Source of the DNA: Pirellulaceae bacterium
GTDB taxonomy: Bacteria > Planctomycetota > Planctomycetia > Pirellulales > Pirellulaceae
DNA length: 64,000 nt
Direction of reading: 5' to 3'
NCBI GenBank assembly: GCA_019636375.1
Contig: JAHBXS010000004.1
Location: 558,001 to 622,000 of the forward strand
Positions 24,384-33,553 of the stretch are shown here, piece by piece. The notes under the pieces were generated by a model. The model was not told the DNA's origin and made no database searches. It saw only the letters and a program-made list of their open reading frames with translations. Position 1 is the first letter of the stretch. Each line of letters begins with the position of its first letter. The position numbers and the translations under genes were made by a program.

Positions 24384-26234
24384 ATGACGACCACTCAAAT
24401 TGCTCCGTTTGTCAACATTGCTGCCTATAAATTTGTTCAGCTCGATAATCTTGCTGAACGTAGGCCCAAACTTCGCCAGCGATGCCAAGAACTGGGGCTA
24501 AAAGGGACGATCCTGTTAAGCCATGAGGGGATCAATCTCTTTCTGGCCGGCTCCCCGGAAAGTGTTTCTGAGTTTTTAAAGTTTCTGCGCGGCCAACCGG
24601 AATTTTCAGACCTTGAAGTCAAGGAAAGTCCTAGCGATCACCAGCCTTTTAGTCGTTTGCTCGTTCGCTTAAAGAAAGAAATCATCACGTTGGGGGTCGA
24701 AGGAATCGATCCGGTAAATCGGCCCAGTCCGAAACTAAAACCTGTCGATCTGCGGGAATGGATCAGGCAGGGCAAGCCGTTCCATTTTTTGGACACCCGC
24801 AACATTTACGAAATTGAAGTGGGGACATTTGAAAACGCGGTCGATTTGAGAATCGATTCGTTTCGTGAGTTCCCGGAAGCGATTCGGCAATTGCCGGAGT
24901 CCTGGAAGAATGAACCCATCGTGATGTTTTGCACGGGTGGCATCCGGTGTGAAAAGGCCGGCCCACTAATGGAGCGAGAAGGCTACCAACATATTTATCA
25001 ACTCGAAGGAGGTATTCTCAAGTACTTCGAAGAGTGTGGCGGCGAAGGTTATCAGGGCGATTGCTTTGTGTTCGACAAACGAGTCGCCGTGAATCCGAAT
25101 TTGGATGAAACCGACACAGGACTCTGCTTCGCGTGCCAAGCCGTCCTGAGTCCTGCGGATCAAATTCACCCGCACTATCAACCGCCTCGCAGTTGCCCAC
25201 ATTGTTACCAAACAGCCGAACAGCAGATGCAAGCGACCATCACCGAACGAAATCGCTTGATTTCCAAGATCGTCGATCCGCTTCCTGGGAGTCTGCCCTA
25301 TGATAATATCCGTCCGTTAAATGTGGCCGAGCGATTTGACAGATTTCGCTTGTTGGATTTCTTGACGGGACTGCACGGACACGCCGAGCCTGGATATTGG
25401 CAGCAGGAATGTAAGTTGGGGAGGATTTTAGTTGACGGTCGCGTATTGAACGAAGACGAAGTGGTGCGAGCCGGTTGGCGTTTGCAACATCTTTTCCCGC
25501 AGACAGTCGAACCGACGGTTAACGCCGATATCCGCGTGATTTACGAAGACGAGGCATTGGTGGGAATTGATAAACCCGCTCCGCTCCCGATGCACCCTTG
25601 TGGCCGGTTCAATCGAAATAGTTTGATTTCGATTCTGGATCAAGTCTATGCACCGCAACGCTTACGAATGCTGCATCGACTTGATGCGAACACGACTGGC
25701 GTTGTCGTTATGGCGCGAACCAAAGAATTCTCTCGACGCGTGCATCCACAGTTTGCCAAGGGCCAAGTTGAAAAAACCTACCTCGCCCTAGTTAATGGCA
25801 CTCCTAAGTCCGAGGTATTTGCGTCGGAAATGAAAATCAGCCGTGATACGAATCGTGCTGGGGGACGCTATGCTGATGCGGAAGATGGTTTAGATTCTCG
25901 AACCGAGTTTCGCTTGTTGTGGTCAAGGGGAGATCGTGCTTTGATCGAGTGCCGACCTCTAACAGGGCGCACTAATCAAATTCGTATTCATTTGGCGACT
26001 CTGGGATTACCCATCCTTGGTGACCCGCTTTATCGGTCGCCAGTTGATTGCGAACGAATATCAAGTGTTTCGAACGAACCATCGCCATTTGAAGACGCAA
26101 CTCAAACTCTGCCGCTCGACGCGGAACCGCTGTGTTTGCACAGCTGGCGGATCAGATTTCATCATCCGCAGGCCCCAGAGCGTCGAATCGAAATCCAAAC
26201 CGCCCCGCCTCCGTGGTCCGAACTAACTGTCTAG
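24384..26234 (+). CDS. fusion of TrhO-type tRNA uridine hydroxylase and RluA-type pseudouridine synthase
   Basis: 616 aa with two RNA-modification enzymes. Residues ~8-240 form a TrhO (YceA) protein: acylphosphatase-like N-domain (GTILLSHEGINLFLAG) and rhodanese domain with catalytic C183 in MFCTGGIRCEKAG. Cysteines C248/C251 and C271/C274 may bind zinc. Residues ~315-375 resemble an S4-like RNA-binding module (LGRILVDGRVLNEDE), and ~385-600 an RluA pseudouridine synthase with D434 in HRLDANTTGVVV and LIECRPLTGRTNQIRIHLA. TrhO makes 5-hydroxyuridine at tRNA position 34; RluA enzymes isomerise uridines in rRNA or tRNA. A terminator follows at once. Confidence 0.9.
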   Translation: MTTTQIAPFVNIAAYKFVQLDNLAERRPKLRQRCQELGLKGTILLSHEGINLFLAGSPESVSEFLKFLRGQPEFSDLEVKESPSDHQPFSRLLVRLKKEIITLGVEGIDPVNRPSPKLKPVDLREWIRQGKPFHFLDTRNIYEIEVGTFENAVDLRIDSFREFPEAIRQLPESWKNEPIVMFCTGGIRCEKAGPLMEREGYQHIYQLEGGILKYFEECGGEGYQGDCFVFDKRVAVNPNLDETDTGLCFACQAVLSPADQIHPHYQPPRSCPHCYQTAEQQMQATITERNRLISKIVDPLPGSLPYDNIRPLNVAERFDRFRLLDFLTGLHGHAEPGYWQQECKLGRILVDGRVLNEDEVVRAGWRLQHLFPQTVEPTVNADIRVIYEDEALVGIDKPAPLPMHPCGRFNRNSLISILDQVYAPQRLRMLHRLDANTTGVVVMARTKEFSRRVHPQFAKGQVEKTYLALVNGTPKSEVFASEMKISRDTNRAGGRYADAEDGLDSRTEFRLLWSRGDRALIECRPLTGRTNQIRIHLATLGLPILGDPLYRSPVDCERISSVSNEPSPFEDATQTLPLDAEPLCLHSWRIRFHHPQAPERRIEIQTAPPPWSELTV

Positions 26235-26240
26235 AAGCTA

Positions 26241-26286
26241 TCTGAAAAAGGGGGTCAGACTCTAGGGTCTGCCCCCATTTTCAGAC
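26241..26286 (+). terminator. terminator after the TrhO-RluA gene
   Basis: GGGGGTCAGAC and GTCTGCCCCC (26250-26276) pair around a short loop, nested in an outer TCTGAAAA...TTTTCAGA palindrome, so it can act in both directions. It begins seven bases after the stop. Confidence 0.8.
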
Positions 26287-26296
26287 TCAGACTAAA

Positions 26297-26332
26297 TAAA
26301 AAAGCTGCACCGAGTTTATCGGGGCAGCCTTG
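26297..26332 (-). terminator. terminator of the small lipoprotein gene
   Basis: On the minus strand GGCTGCCCCGA and TCGGTGCAGC form a stem followed by TTTTTTATTT. It lies about 40 bp after the lipoprotein stop codon, back to back with the plus-strand terminator just before it. Confidence 0.8.
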
Positions 26333-26371
26333 TTTATTCGTAGATGATGTAAACGACTTGGGCCGATTTGA

Positions 26372-26641
26372 CTACAGATCACCACCGCCGGTTAGATCAT
26401 CGATTTTTTCTTTGGCAGCATCGATTGCATCGTTGGCGCCTTCTTTTACTTTGTCGACGGCTTCGTCGGCAGCATCCTTTACTTTTTCAACGGCTTCTTC
26501 AGCAGCTTTGCCTGCTTCTTCAGCCTTTTGAGCCGCTGCCTTTGTTGCATCGTCAACAGTCTTTTTCACCTCTTCTGCATTGGTGCAGCCAATCATCAGA
26601 CCTGCTGCAACAATTGCCAACATCGAAAACAATCGCTTCAT
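26372..26641 (-). CDS. small Ala/Lys/Glu-rich helical lipoprotein
   Basis: An 89-aa protein with a lipoprotein signal (MKRLFSMLAIVAAGLMIGC, lipobox Cys at 19). The mature chain is built of heptad- or 11-residue-like repeats of Ala, Glu, Lys, Val and Asp (AEEAGKAAEEAVEKVKDAAD) and should be one long amphipathic helix, ending in DDLTGGGDL. Such short helical lipoproteins resemble YtxH-like or Lpp-like envelope proteins; no enzymatic role is expected. It is monocistronic with its own terminator. Confidence 0.75.
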   Translation of the reverse strand: MKRLFSMLAIVAAGLMIGCTNAEEVKKTVDDATKAAAQKAEEAGKAAEEAVEKVKDAADEAVDKVKEGANDAIDAAKEKIDDLTGGGDL

Positions 26642-27008
26642 GGTAAATCTCTTTCAAAAAAGTTTGGAATCTCGCCCGACCCAAGCGGACGATATTAAAC
26701 GCATTTCATTAGGCCGTAGCGTCTTATTCAGATGCCGCGAAAATAGGCGTTTGGTAAGCCTAAGAATTAGTATGAAAGATTTCTTGATGTATGCAACCGC
26801 TGGGACAAAAAAACATGTAAAATTTGATAAAATTCGAGAAAATGCGAAGATAATTTGATTCTAAGGAATTCGCTTCTTTGATTTTTGCCGTTTTTTCGGC
26901 CTTGGTTCGGTGCAACAGACCGCGCGTATTCGAGTCAAATTGATTAAATCAAACCTGCAGAGTGTTAGTTTAGGTGAAACAGGTAAACAATGAGGGTTGT
27001 GTGAATAA
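26642..27008. other. AT-rich divergent promoter region
   Basis: The 367-bp gap separates the minus-strand lipoprotein from the plus-strand hydrolase and must carry both promoters. It is notably AT-rich (for example around 26810-26870). No gene, strong hairpin or clear operator stands out. Confidence 0.5.
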
Positions 27009-27596
27009 ATGAAAAAAACAACCGAATGGCAACGCAGCCTCAATCTTTTAGATAGACAACGATCCGCTTTGCTCGTTGTTGACGTCCAAAGTAAACTTGT
27101 CCCCCACATACCGTGCCCGCAGCGGCTGGTTTGGAATATTCGCCGACTGATTGATGCGGCGAAGTTGTTTGAAGTTCCAGTTCAGGCTACCGAGCAATAT
27201 CCCCAAGGTCTGGGCTCCACGGTTTCAGAACTTAAGGTCTTATTGCCGGAGGCCAACATCAAATCGATGTTCAGTTGCCGCGAGTGCGAAGGGGTTTTTC
27301 AAGGGTTTTGGAATTCTGAGATTCGACAGATTGTCGTCACAGGGATCGAAACTCATGTATGCGTTTTGCAGACAGTATTTGATTTGATGGAAGCTGGTTT
27401 TTCAGTCTTCTTGCCGGTTGATGCAGTGGGCTCGCGATTTGAAATCGATCGCGAAGTAGCACTTCGCAGAATGAGCGACGCGGGAGCAACCATTACAACT
27501 GTCGAAGGGGCGATGTTCGAGTGGGCTGAAACGTCAAACGACCCGAAATTCAAAGCGCTGAGTCAATTGGTTCGAGAAACCGGGCCTTCTGCGTAA
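27009..27596 (+). CDS. isochorismatase-family cysteine hydrolase
   Basis: 195 aa. The catalytic triad of the family is present: D25 in LLVVDVQ, K85 in the NIKSMFSC segment, and C118 in TGIETHVCVLQ with the preceding cis-peptide motif. Family members hydrolyse amides or vinyl ethers such as nicotinamide, N-carbamoylsarcosine or isochorismate. The NIKSMFS and GIETHVCV arrangement is that of the YcaC/ribonuclease-related group with unknown substrate. No neighbouring gene suggests a pathway. Confidence 0.85.
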   Translation: MKKTTEWQRSLNLLDRQRSALLVVDVQSKLVPHIPCPQRLVWNIRRLIDAAKLFEVPVQATEQYPQGLGSTVSELKVLLPEANIKSMFSCRECEGVFQGFWNSEIRQIVVTGIETHVCVLQTVFDLMEAGFSVFLPVDAVGSRFEIDREVALRRMSDAGATITTVEGAMFEWAETSNDPKFKALSQLVRETGPSA

Positions 27597-27621
27597 ACCA
27601 AATTCACCAAATGCGTCTGTT

Positions 27622-28059
27622 CTATTCTGTTTCTTGAGGCTGAATGAACAACGCCCGTTTTTGATTGGGTAGTGAATAGTCGAAGCCACAGCTGCGGAAT
27701 AGATTCTCTGATGCTGAAATGGCCATGACCTCCAGGACCCCTTTGGATTTCGCCAACTGAACGCAAGACTTTACAAGTTGTCGTCCAATTCCAATATCTT
27801 GGAAGTCTGGGTGAACGCACAGACATTGAATCTCCGCAAGTTTGCGGGAATAAACTTCTACTGCCGAAAATCCGACGACTTTTTTTTTCGCTCGAGCGAT
27901 GAAGGCATGTTTCGTAAGATGCTCGATCTCCTCGGCCGTGCGTGGCAGAATTTGTTTGGCCTTTACGAACGGCTTCAAAAATCTCGCAATAGCCGGAGCG
28001 TCTTCAAGCCCCGCAGCGGCAATCGTAATCTTCCGAGTCAACCAAACGTCATCACTCAT
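27622..28059 (-). CDS. GNAT acetyltransferase, ArgA-like
   Basis: 145 aa with a GNAT core: VGFSAVEVYSRKLAEIQCLC, acetyl-CoA loop VHPDFQDIGIGRQLVKSCV (the Q-D-I-G-I-G form of motif A) and a C-terminal SENLFRSCGFDYSLP. The AEIQCLCVHPDFQ pattern is like the acetyltransferase half of N-acetylglutamate synthases. Its start overlaps the stop of the preceding M20 deacylase gene (ATGA), so the two are translationally coupled, and an arginine-pathway role is a reasonable inference. Confidence 0.75.
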   Translation of the reverse strand: MSDDVWLTRKITIAAAGLEDAPAIARFLKPFVKAKQILPRTAEEIEHLTKHAFIARAKKKVVGFSAVEVYSRKLAEIQCLCVHPDFQDIGIGRQLVKSCVQLAKSKGVLEVMAISASENLFRSCGFDYSLPNQKRALFIQPQETE

Positions 28060-29189
28060 TCACAACACCAATATTGAATCATTTTTGCATAGACTTCAGC
28101 CCCACGACTGAGCTGATCAAGCGATATCCATTCATCAGCCGTGTGGGCCTGAGCGATTTGCCCCGGCCCCAAAATGATCTTGTCGAACAATTCGGTGAAC
28201 ACGCCGGCATCCGTCGCGTAGCTGACGGTTTTCGACTGGGTACGATGAAGTAGTTTTAGCGTTTGTTTGACAAATTCGGAATTGGGATTTTTGTAAAAAG
28301 GTTCGCAAGCCCGAAAAACATTCATTTCCAAGCCATTTTCAGCGGCGACTTTTTGGCACCGATTGATCAATGGAGTCACATCCGTATTGGGCATCGGTCG
28401 CAAATAGACCGAGGCGTCACTCCTTCCGGCCTTGACGTTAAACGCTGGTGAACTATCGCGAATACCAATGTTCAGCGACAAGGTTGGTGGATCAAACTGA
28501 TTATCGTGCCACTTTGTGTCGGTCTCGGTGAGTTGATAAATGTCATACAACTCCTTCAAGAAAGGGATCATCGCAAGATTAGCGTTTTTGCCTTCGCGAG
28601 AACTCGAATGGGCTTCTTTCCCGTGACTCGTGGCGGTGATTCGATAGGAGCCTTTATGGGCGTGGACGACTTCCAATCCGGTTGGTTCCCCGATGATGCA
28701 CTTCGGTTGATTCTCAACCATCTCGCGGTAGAACTCGCTGTCCCCGACGACAGCGCGAGCACCATGAAAACCAACTTCTTCGTCCGCCGTGCAAACGACA
28801 TACAAGGGTCGCTTCAGTTGTTCCCAGTCAAAGGTTTGCCCGGCACTTAACATGCAAGCCAATGACCCCTTCATGTCGCAGGAACCACGGCCATACAGTC
28901 GCTCGTTGTGAATCGTTGGTGAAAGTGGGCCCGACTTTGGAAAACTCCAATAGTCATGTGGCACCGTGTCCAGATGGGCAAAATAAGCCAAGCCGCCACT
29001 ACCCGCCCCCTTCTTGGCGACCAAACAAACCTTGGTCGTCTGCCTATCGTCTTTGTACCGAATTTTTTCCACGACGAAGCCATGCTTTGCCAACTTGATC
29101 TCGACGTATTTGGCAATCATTTGGTTCGAAAGATGGCTGACCGAATCGAACTGAATCAAGCGAGTGGCGTAGCGAAGTGTTTTTTTCAT
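28056..29189 (-). CDS. M20-family amidohydrolase (acetylornithine deacetylase-like)
   Basis: About 377 aa from the start used. Metal-binding landmarks are YFAHLDTVPH, GRGSCDMKGSLACML, ADEEVGFHGA and IGEPTGLEVVHAHKG, plus a dimerisation domain between ~180 and 290. The overall pattern fits ArgE/DapE-type deacylases. Start 29189 (MKKTLRYATRLIQFDS) matches where relatives begin; the frame is open another 59 codons to 29366 but that part overlaps the divergent gene starting at 29354 and looks non-coding. Overlap with the ArgA-like GNAT gene suggests a joint acetyl-group cycle in arginine synthesis. Confidence 0.8.
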   Translation of the reverse strand: MKKTLRYATRLIQFDSVSHLSNQMIAKYVEIKLAKHGFVVEKIRYKDDRQTTKVCLVAKKGAGSGGLAYFAHLDTVPHDYWSFPKSGPLSPTIHNERLYGRGSCDMKGSLACMLSAGQTFDWEQLKRPLYVVCTADEEVGFHGARAVVGDSEFYREMVENQPKCIIGEPTGLEVVHAHKGSYRITATSHGKEAHSSSREGKNANLAMIPFLKELYDIYQLTETDTKWHDNQFDPPTLSLNIGIRDSSPAFNVKAGRSDASVYLRPMPNTDVTPLINRCQKVAAENGLEMNVFRACEPFYKNPNSEFVKQTLKLLHRTQSKTVSYATDAGVFTELFDKIILGPGQIAQAHTADEWISLDQLSRGAEVYAKMIQYWCCE

Positions 29190-29353
29190 AAAATCACTGA
29201 AGTATTGGGGGTGCGAGGTACGACAGACAGGCAACCTGTCCCACACATTGGCCGCCGGTGGCGAGCCTGTCACAAGCCTATTGATTCGACTATCATTGTA
29301 ATCACCACACCACGATTTCGCCTGCACTTGGTCAACTTTAACCCCAGTTCCCG

Positions 29354-30757
29354 ATGAATTTGGCATCCGAACACATCCATTTTGTTACTGGACGACTGGC
29401 CGAAATGGCGTTACGGCAAGAAGTTGAGAGGCTAGCCAAACGACTAGGTTTTCGTTACTCGATCCAAGTTTTGCAGATCACCGTCGCGGCACTGATGACC
29501 CCAGAATGGATTTCCAAGCGACTGGAAGTTCCTGCTGAAACGACACAAGTCCTTATTCCTGGCTACGCTCAAGGAGATCTTAGCCCCATTCAAGCTTGTG
29601 TTTCTGTTCCCGTTCGCCATGGCCCGAAGGACTTACGAAATTTGGACGAGTATTTTGGGGATGAACGGGAGCCGATTTCGTTGGAACGCTACGATATCCA
29701 AATCATCGCTGAGATCAATCATGCTCCAGACATTTCCCTAGAATCTCTCTTAGTAAAGGCTGTCGAGTTGTGCCAAGCAGGAGCGGACGTCATCGACCTC
29801 GGCTGCAATCCCGGTTCAACTTGGCACGGAGTAGGTGATGCGGTCAAACTTCTAAAAGACAACGGGATCAGAGTTTCGGTCGATAGTTTTGAGCCCCAAG
29901 AAGTTCACGCAGCCACAGTCGCTGGAGCTGAATTGGTCTTAAGCGTCAACTCGTCCAACGTCTCTCAGGCTCGCGATTGGGGAGTCGAGGTCGTGGTCGT
30001 CCCAGACGATCCACACCAATGGCAGCGGATGGAGTCGACCTTAGAAATTCTAGAATCCGCTAACATTCCCTTTCGCATCGACCCGATCCTCGAACCAATT
30101 GGATTTGGATTTGCAGCAAGTCTCCTTCGCTATCACGCCGCGCGTCAGAGATGGCCCAAGGCCCCGATGATGATGGGGATCGGCAATTTGACTGAATTGA
30201 CCGATGTTGATTCGGCCGGAATCAACTTTTTGTTGATGGCCTTATGCCAAGAATGGAACATCGGCAGCGTCCTGACGACGCAGGTCATTAATTGGGCGTC
30301 CAGCAGCGTTTGCGAATGTGCGTGGGCGAGGCGCTTGGTCAAGGCTGCGATTGACGGTGGAATCCCACCCAAGCGTTTGTCCGACCAATTAGTGATGTTA
30401 CGCGACCCGCGAGTCAGTGAGTTTTCCCTTGAAGTCATCGGCCAACTTGCAACTGCGATCAAAGACGGAAATTACCGCATTCTAAATGCCGACAGGAAAA
30501 TTCACGCTTTAGGCGGCGGTCAGCACGTGGAGGGGAGCGACCCGTTTGAAATTTTCGATCGGCTCGCTGAACTGGCACCGAAAGGGATCGACCCGTCCCA
30601 TGCCTTCTATTTAGGCTACGAAATGTGCAAGGCGGAACTGGCGTTACAACTCGGCAAACAATACACTCAAGACGAACCCCTGCGTTGGGGGTTTTTGACA
30701 CCCGAGATGGAACAAAAGCATCGAATCAGTCGCCGCCGTCAACGCGAATCGGAGTAA
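29354..30757 (+). CDS. dihydropteroate-synthase-like protein (H4MPT type)
   Basis: 467 aa. Residues ~120-360 form a pterin-binding TIM barrel with IIAEINHAPDIS, GADVIDLGCNPGSTWHGVGD and VSVDSFEPQEVHAA, the last two matching dihydropteroate synthase loops. An N-terminal domain (HFVTGRLAEMALRQEVERL) and C-terminal extension (HALGGGQHVEGSDPFEIFDR) are characteristic of the DHPS-related proteins of methanogens, methylotrophs and planctomycetes that take part in tetrahydromethanopterin synthesis. Start ATG 29354. The nuclease gene follows three bases after the stop, so they are co-transcribed. Confidence 0.85.
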   Translation: MNLASEHIHFVTGRLAEMALRQEVERLAKRLGFRYSIQVLQITVAALMTPEWISKRLEVPAETTQVLIPGYAQGDLSPIQACVSVPVRHGPKDLRNLDEYFGDEREPISLERYDIQIIAEINHAPDISLESLLVKAVELCQAGADVIDLGCNPGSTWHGVGDAVKLLKDNGIRVSVDSFEPQEVHAATVAGAELVLSVNSSNVSQARDWGVEVVVVPDDPHQWQRMESTLEILESANIPFRIDPILEPIGFGFAASLLRYHAARQRWPKAPMMMGIGNLTELTDVDSAGINFLLMALCQEWNIGSVLTTQVINWASSSVCECAWARRLVKAAIDGGIPPKRLSDQLVMLRDPRVSEFSLEVIGQLATAIKDGNYRILNADRKIHALGGGQHVEGSDPFEIFDRLAELAPKGIDPSHAFYLGYEMCKAELALQLGKQYTQDEPLRWGFLTPEMEQKHRISRRRQRESE

Positions 30758-30760
30758 AGT

Positions 30761-33553
30761 ATGGCCGGACAGCCGCAACGGATTTTTTTTGAATGGAAAC
30801 GCCCGCCCCTGCATTCGGCAGCCGACTGGATCGCCGCGAACCTTGATGAGCCAAGTAAGGCAGCGCCTCCGATTATCGTGTTGCCGACGGCCCGGTCTCG
30901 ACGCCGTTTGATAGAGCTGTTGCAAGAACACTCTATTTCAACTCGGCAGATTGAGGTGATCACCGTTGGGTCATTACCGGAAAAGGTCTACGAGCAACAA
31001 AAAGAAACCGCTTCGCATTTGTTGCGAAACTTGGCGTGGATTGCGGCGATACAAAAACTGCCCAAGCCCAAACGAGAAAATGTTTTCCCAAGTTTGGATG
31101 TGGAGAATTTGGCTCGACTGTCATCGTTGGCAACCCGGTTGCAAACCCTTCACGAACGTTTGGGCGCGGAAACGTCGAGCTTCGAAAGCGTGTCGCGCGA
31201 GGTGAAGAAAATTCCTGATTTTCCCCAAACGAAACTATGGGAAGGGCTCGCGAAACTTCAGGGTCTGTACTACCGAGAATTGGAAGCAATGGACTTGTGG
31301 GACCCGCAGGCCGCTCGGAACGTCGCCATCTATCGCCGCGAGTGCCGAACGACCCGCCCGATTGTGCTCGTCGGATTGACGGACATAAATCGCGGGCCAT
31401 TGGAGATGCTCGAACAGGTTGCCGAGAAGGTGACCACTCTAATTTTTTGCGACCCAGTTGATCAATTTGGATTTGATGATCTGGGCTGTTTGATTCCAGA
31501 CTACTGGATTAATCGCCGGTTAAAAATCCCCGACGCGACGATTCGAATCGTCGACAAACCAGCCGACCAGGCAGCAATGGTCGGGGCGTTTCTGACAAAA
31601 CATACGGCGACTTTTGGAAAAGACCGTCTTTGCATCGGAATGCCTGACGAAAAGGTGTGGCCCCAAGTCGAAAGGGAAACTTCTCGATTGGGTTTTGACA
31701 CTTACTACGCCAAAGGGATTTCCCTGCAGTCCGGCGCGGTAATGCGTTTGCTCGAAAAGGTCGCTGAGTATTTGGACGATCCGTCATATCAGAATTTTGC
31801 AGAATTGGTTCGGCACCCCGATATGAGCCGATGGATTTCCCGTTTATTGGAGCGAGATAGTTGGCTGGCCGAATTGGATGGGTTTCAAAATCTATCGATT
31901 CCCGCTCGCGTCGATTTTGCGGATTCAGAGTACTTCGCAACTCCTGATCTTGAGGATTTCCCAGTAACCCACATTCTGCGAGCATTCCGCGACTTCTTTG
32001 CTCCAGTGGCCCCGGTCGAACGAACGGTTCAGCAATGGGCCGGTGGGTGGGCGAAAATCATCACCCAAAGTTTCGACGAGATTCTCGATGAAACACTTGA
32101 GGCGTTAGATACTTACGACCAACTCGCGGCAATGGCGGCTCGACAAATCGTGGAGGCACTCGAATTTATTCATGCAGACGACCGAGCGACACTGCCGCTA
32201 AAGTCGGCGAGGGAGGCGTTGGATTTTTGCCGAAACTTTATGACCGATCCCGTGATGGAAGGTGGCGAAACGAACGGAACGGTTCCAGTCCTTGGCTGGC
32301 TGGACCTTGCCTTCGAAGATGCAGACGCCATGATCGTGACAGGGATGAATAATCATGTAGTACCAATGGCCGAAGCGAGCTTTGCGTTTCTACCGAATTC
32401 TGTTTGTTCCCAGCTAGGACTGCTGAATCCCCAGCGGCGTTTGGCTCGCGATTTGTATGCGGCCAGTTTAATGCACGCTTGCCGATCGGAGTTGATGTTT
32501 GTTGTTGGGCGACGCGATGTTGTCAAGAACCCGCTGCAAATCAGTCGCCTTCTCCTTCATGCCAGCGACGAAGAACTGGTTCGACGGGCGACAGCGTTTT
32601 TTGATTTTGATCGACTTCATCCAGACATTTGCTCCATTCCTGACGCGTCTGTTGCGACTCGCCCAACGACTCAACAATTGGTGATTCCGCGACCAAACAA
32701 CGTCGTTGTCCCGACCCCTTTGAGCGTCACTCGGTTTAGGGATTATCTCAAATGCCCTTACCGATTCTATCTTGCGATCGTGTTGAAGCTTGAAGAAGTT
32801 TCCGATTCGCTACGAGAACTGGACGGAGGTGCTTTTGGTGACTTAGCGCATAAAGTCTTAGAGGCGTTTGGTTTTTCATCCGTACGGCACAGTGACGACC
32901 CCAGTTTAATTCGAGCTTTTTTGCAGGATACGCTTACAGATTTGGCACATCCTTTGATTTATCGTTCTCGTCTGCCCAGTGTGACGTTACAAGTCGAAAA
33001 CTTGCGGTATCGCTTGGAAAAATTCGCCGAGCATCAAGCCGAACATCGCCGGTCGGGATGGTTAATCGCGTCGGTCGAAAACAAGTTGGATTATGTTTTC
33101 GATGTCGATGGAAATCCATTCGTCATTCGTGGGATGATCGACCGAATCGATCAACATGAAGACGGACGGCTGGCCGTATGGGATTACAAGACAAGTGAGG
33201 CGGGCAAATCAGCCAATCAAGCCCACCGGGATGGTAAGGGAAATTGGACCGACCTTCAACTTCCACTGTATCGGCATCTGGTCAGCAAACTCTACCCCGA
33301 CATTGATCGAGATCAAGTAGGGCTTGGCTACGTGATTCTTCCTGGTAGCACTTCAAAAATCAAATTTGAGTCTGCTGACTGGACGTCAGAGGACCTCAAG
33401 TCCGCCGACGAATGTGCGGTGCAGGTGATGCGGAGCTTGAATCAAGGAATCTTCTGGCCACCAAATCCAGAACCGCCTGATTTCTCGGAGTCGTTCGCGG
33501 CGATTTGCCAGGACCAAGTCTTTGAGCAATGGACCGCAGGAGGTGTCGCATGA
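30761..33553 (+). CDS. AddB-like PD-(D/E)XK nuclease
   Basis: 930 aa. The first ~600 residues resemble a degenerate superfamily-1 helicase of the AddB/RexB kind. The C-terminal ~260 residues are a RecB-type nuclease: LSVTRFRDYLKCPYRFYLA, GAFGDLAHKVLEAF, GMIDRID, VWDYKTSEAGK (catalytic D and K) and TDLQLPLYRHLV (QxxxY). Only one cysteine of the usual AddB Fe-S set (KCPYRF) is placed as expected, so a cluster is doubtful. It overlaps the next gene (ATGA) and would form a heterodimer with it for double-strand-break end processing. Confidence 0.85.
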   Translation: MAGQPQRIFFEWKRPPLHSAADWIAANLDEPSKAAPPIIVLPTARSRRRLIELLQEHSISTRQIEVITVGSLPEKVYEQQKETASHLLRNLAWIAAIQKLPKPKRENVFPSLDVENLARLSSLATRLQTLHERLGAETSSFESVSREVKKIPDFPQTKLWEGLAKLQGLYYRELEAMDLWDPQAARNVAIYRRECRTTRPIVLVGLTDINRGPLEMLEQVAEKVTTLIFCDPVDQFGFDDLGCLIPDYWINRRLKIPDATIRIVDKPADQAAMVGAFLTKHTATFGKDRLCIGMPDEKVWPQVERETSRLGFDTYYAKGISLQSGAVMRLLEKVAEYLDDPSYQNFAELVRHPDMSRWISRLLERDSWLAELDGFQNLSIPARVDFADSEYFATPDLEDFPVTHILRAFRDFFAPVAPVERTVQQWAGGWAKIITQSFDEILDETLEALDTYDQLAAMAARQIVEALEFIHADDRATLPLKSAREALDFCRNFMTDPVMEGGETNGTVPVLGWLDLAFEDADAMIVTGMNNHVVPMAEASFAFLPNSVCSQLGLLNPQRRLARDLYAASLMHACRSELMFVVGRRDVVKNPLQISRLLLHASDEELVRRATAFFDFDRLHPDICSIPDASVATRPTTQQLVIPRPNNVVVPTPLSVTRFRDYLKCPYRFYLAIVLKLEEVSDSLRELDGGAFGDLAHKVLEAFGFSSVRHSDDPSLIRAFLQDTLTDLAHPLIYRSRLPSVTLQVENLRYRLEKFAEHQAEHRRSGWLIASVENKLDYVFDVDGNPFVIRGMIDRIDQHEDGRLAVWDYKTSEAGKSANQAHRDGKGNWTDLQLPLYRHLVSKLYPDIDRDQVGLGYVILPGSTSKIKFESADWTSEDLKSADECAVQVMRSLNQGIFWPPNPEPPDFSESFAAICQDQVFEQWTAGGVA

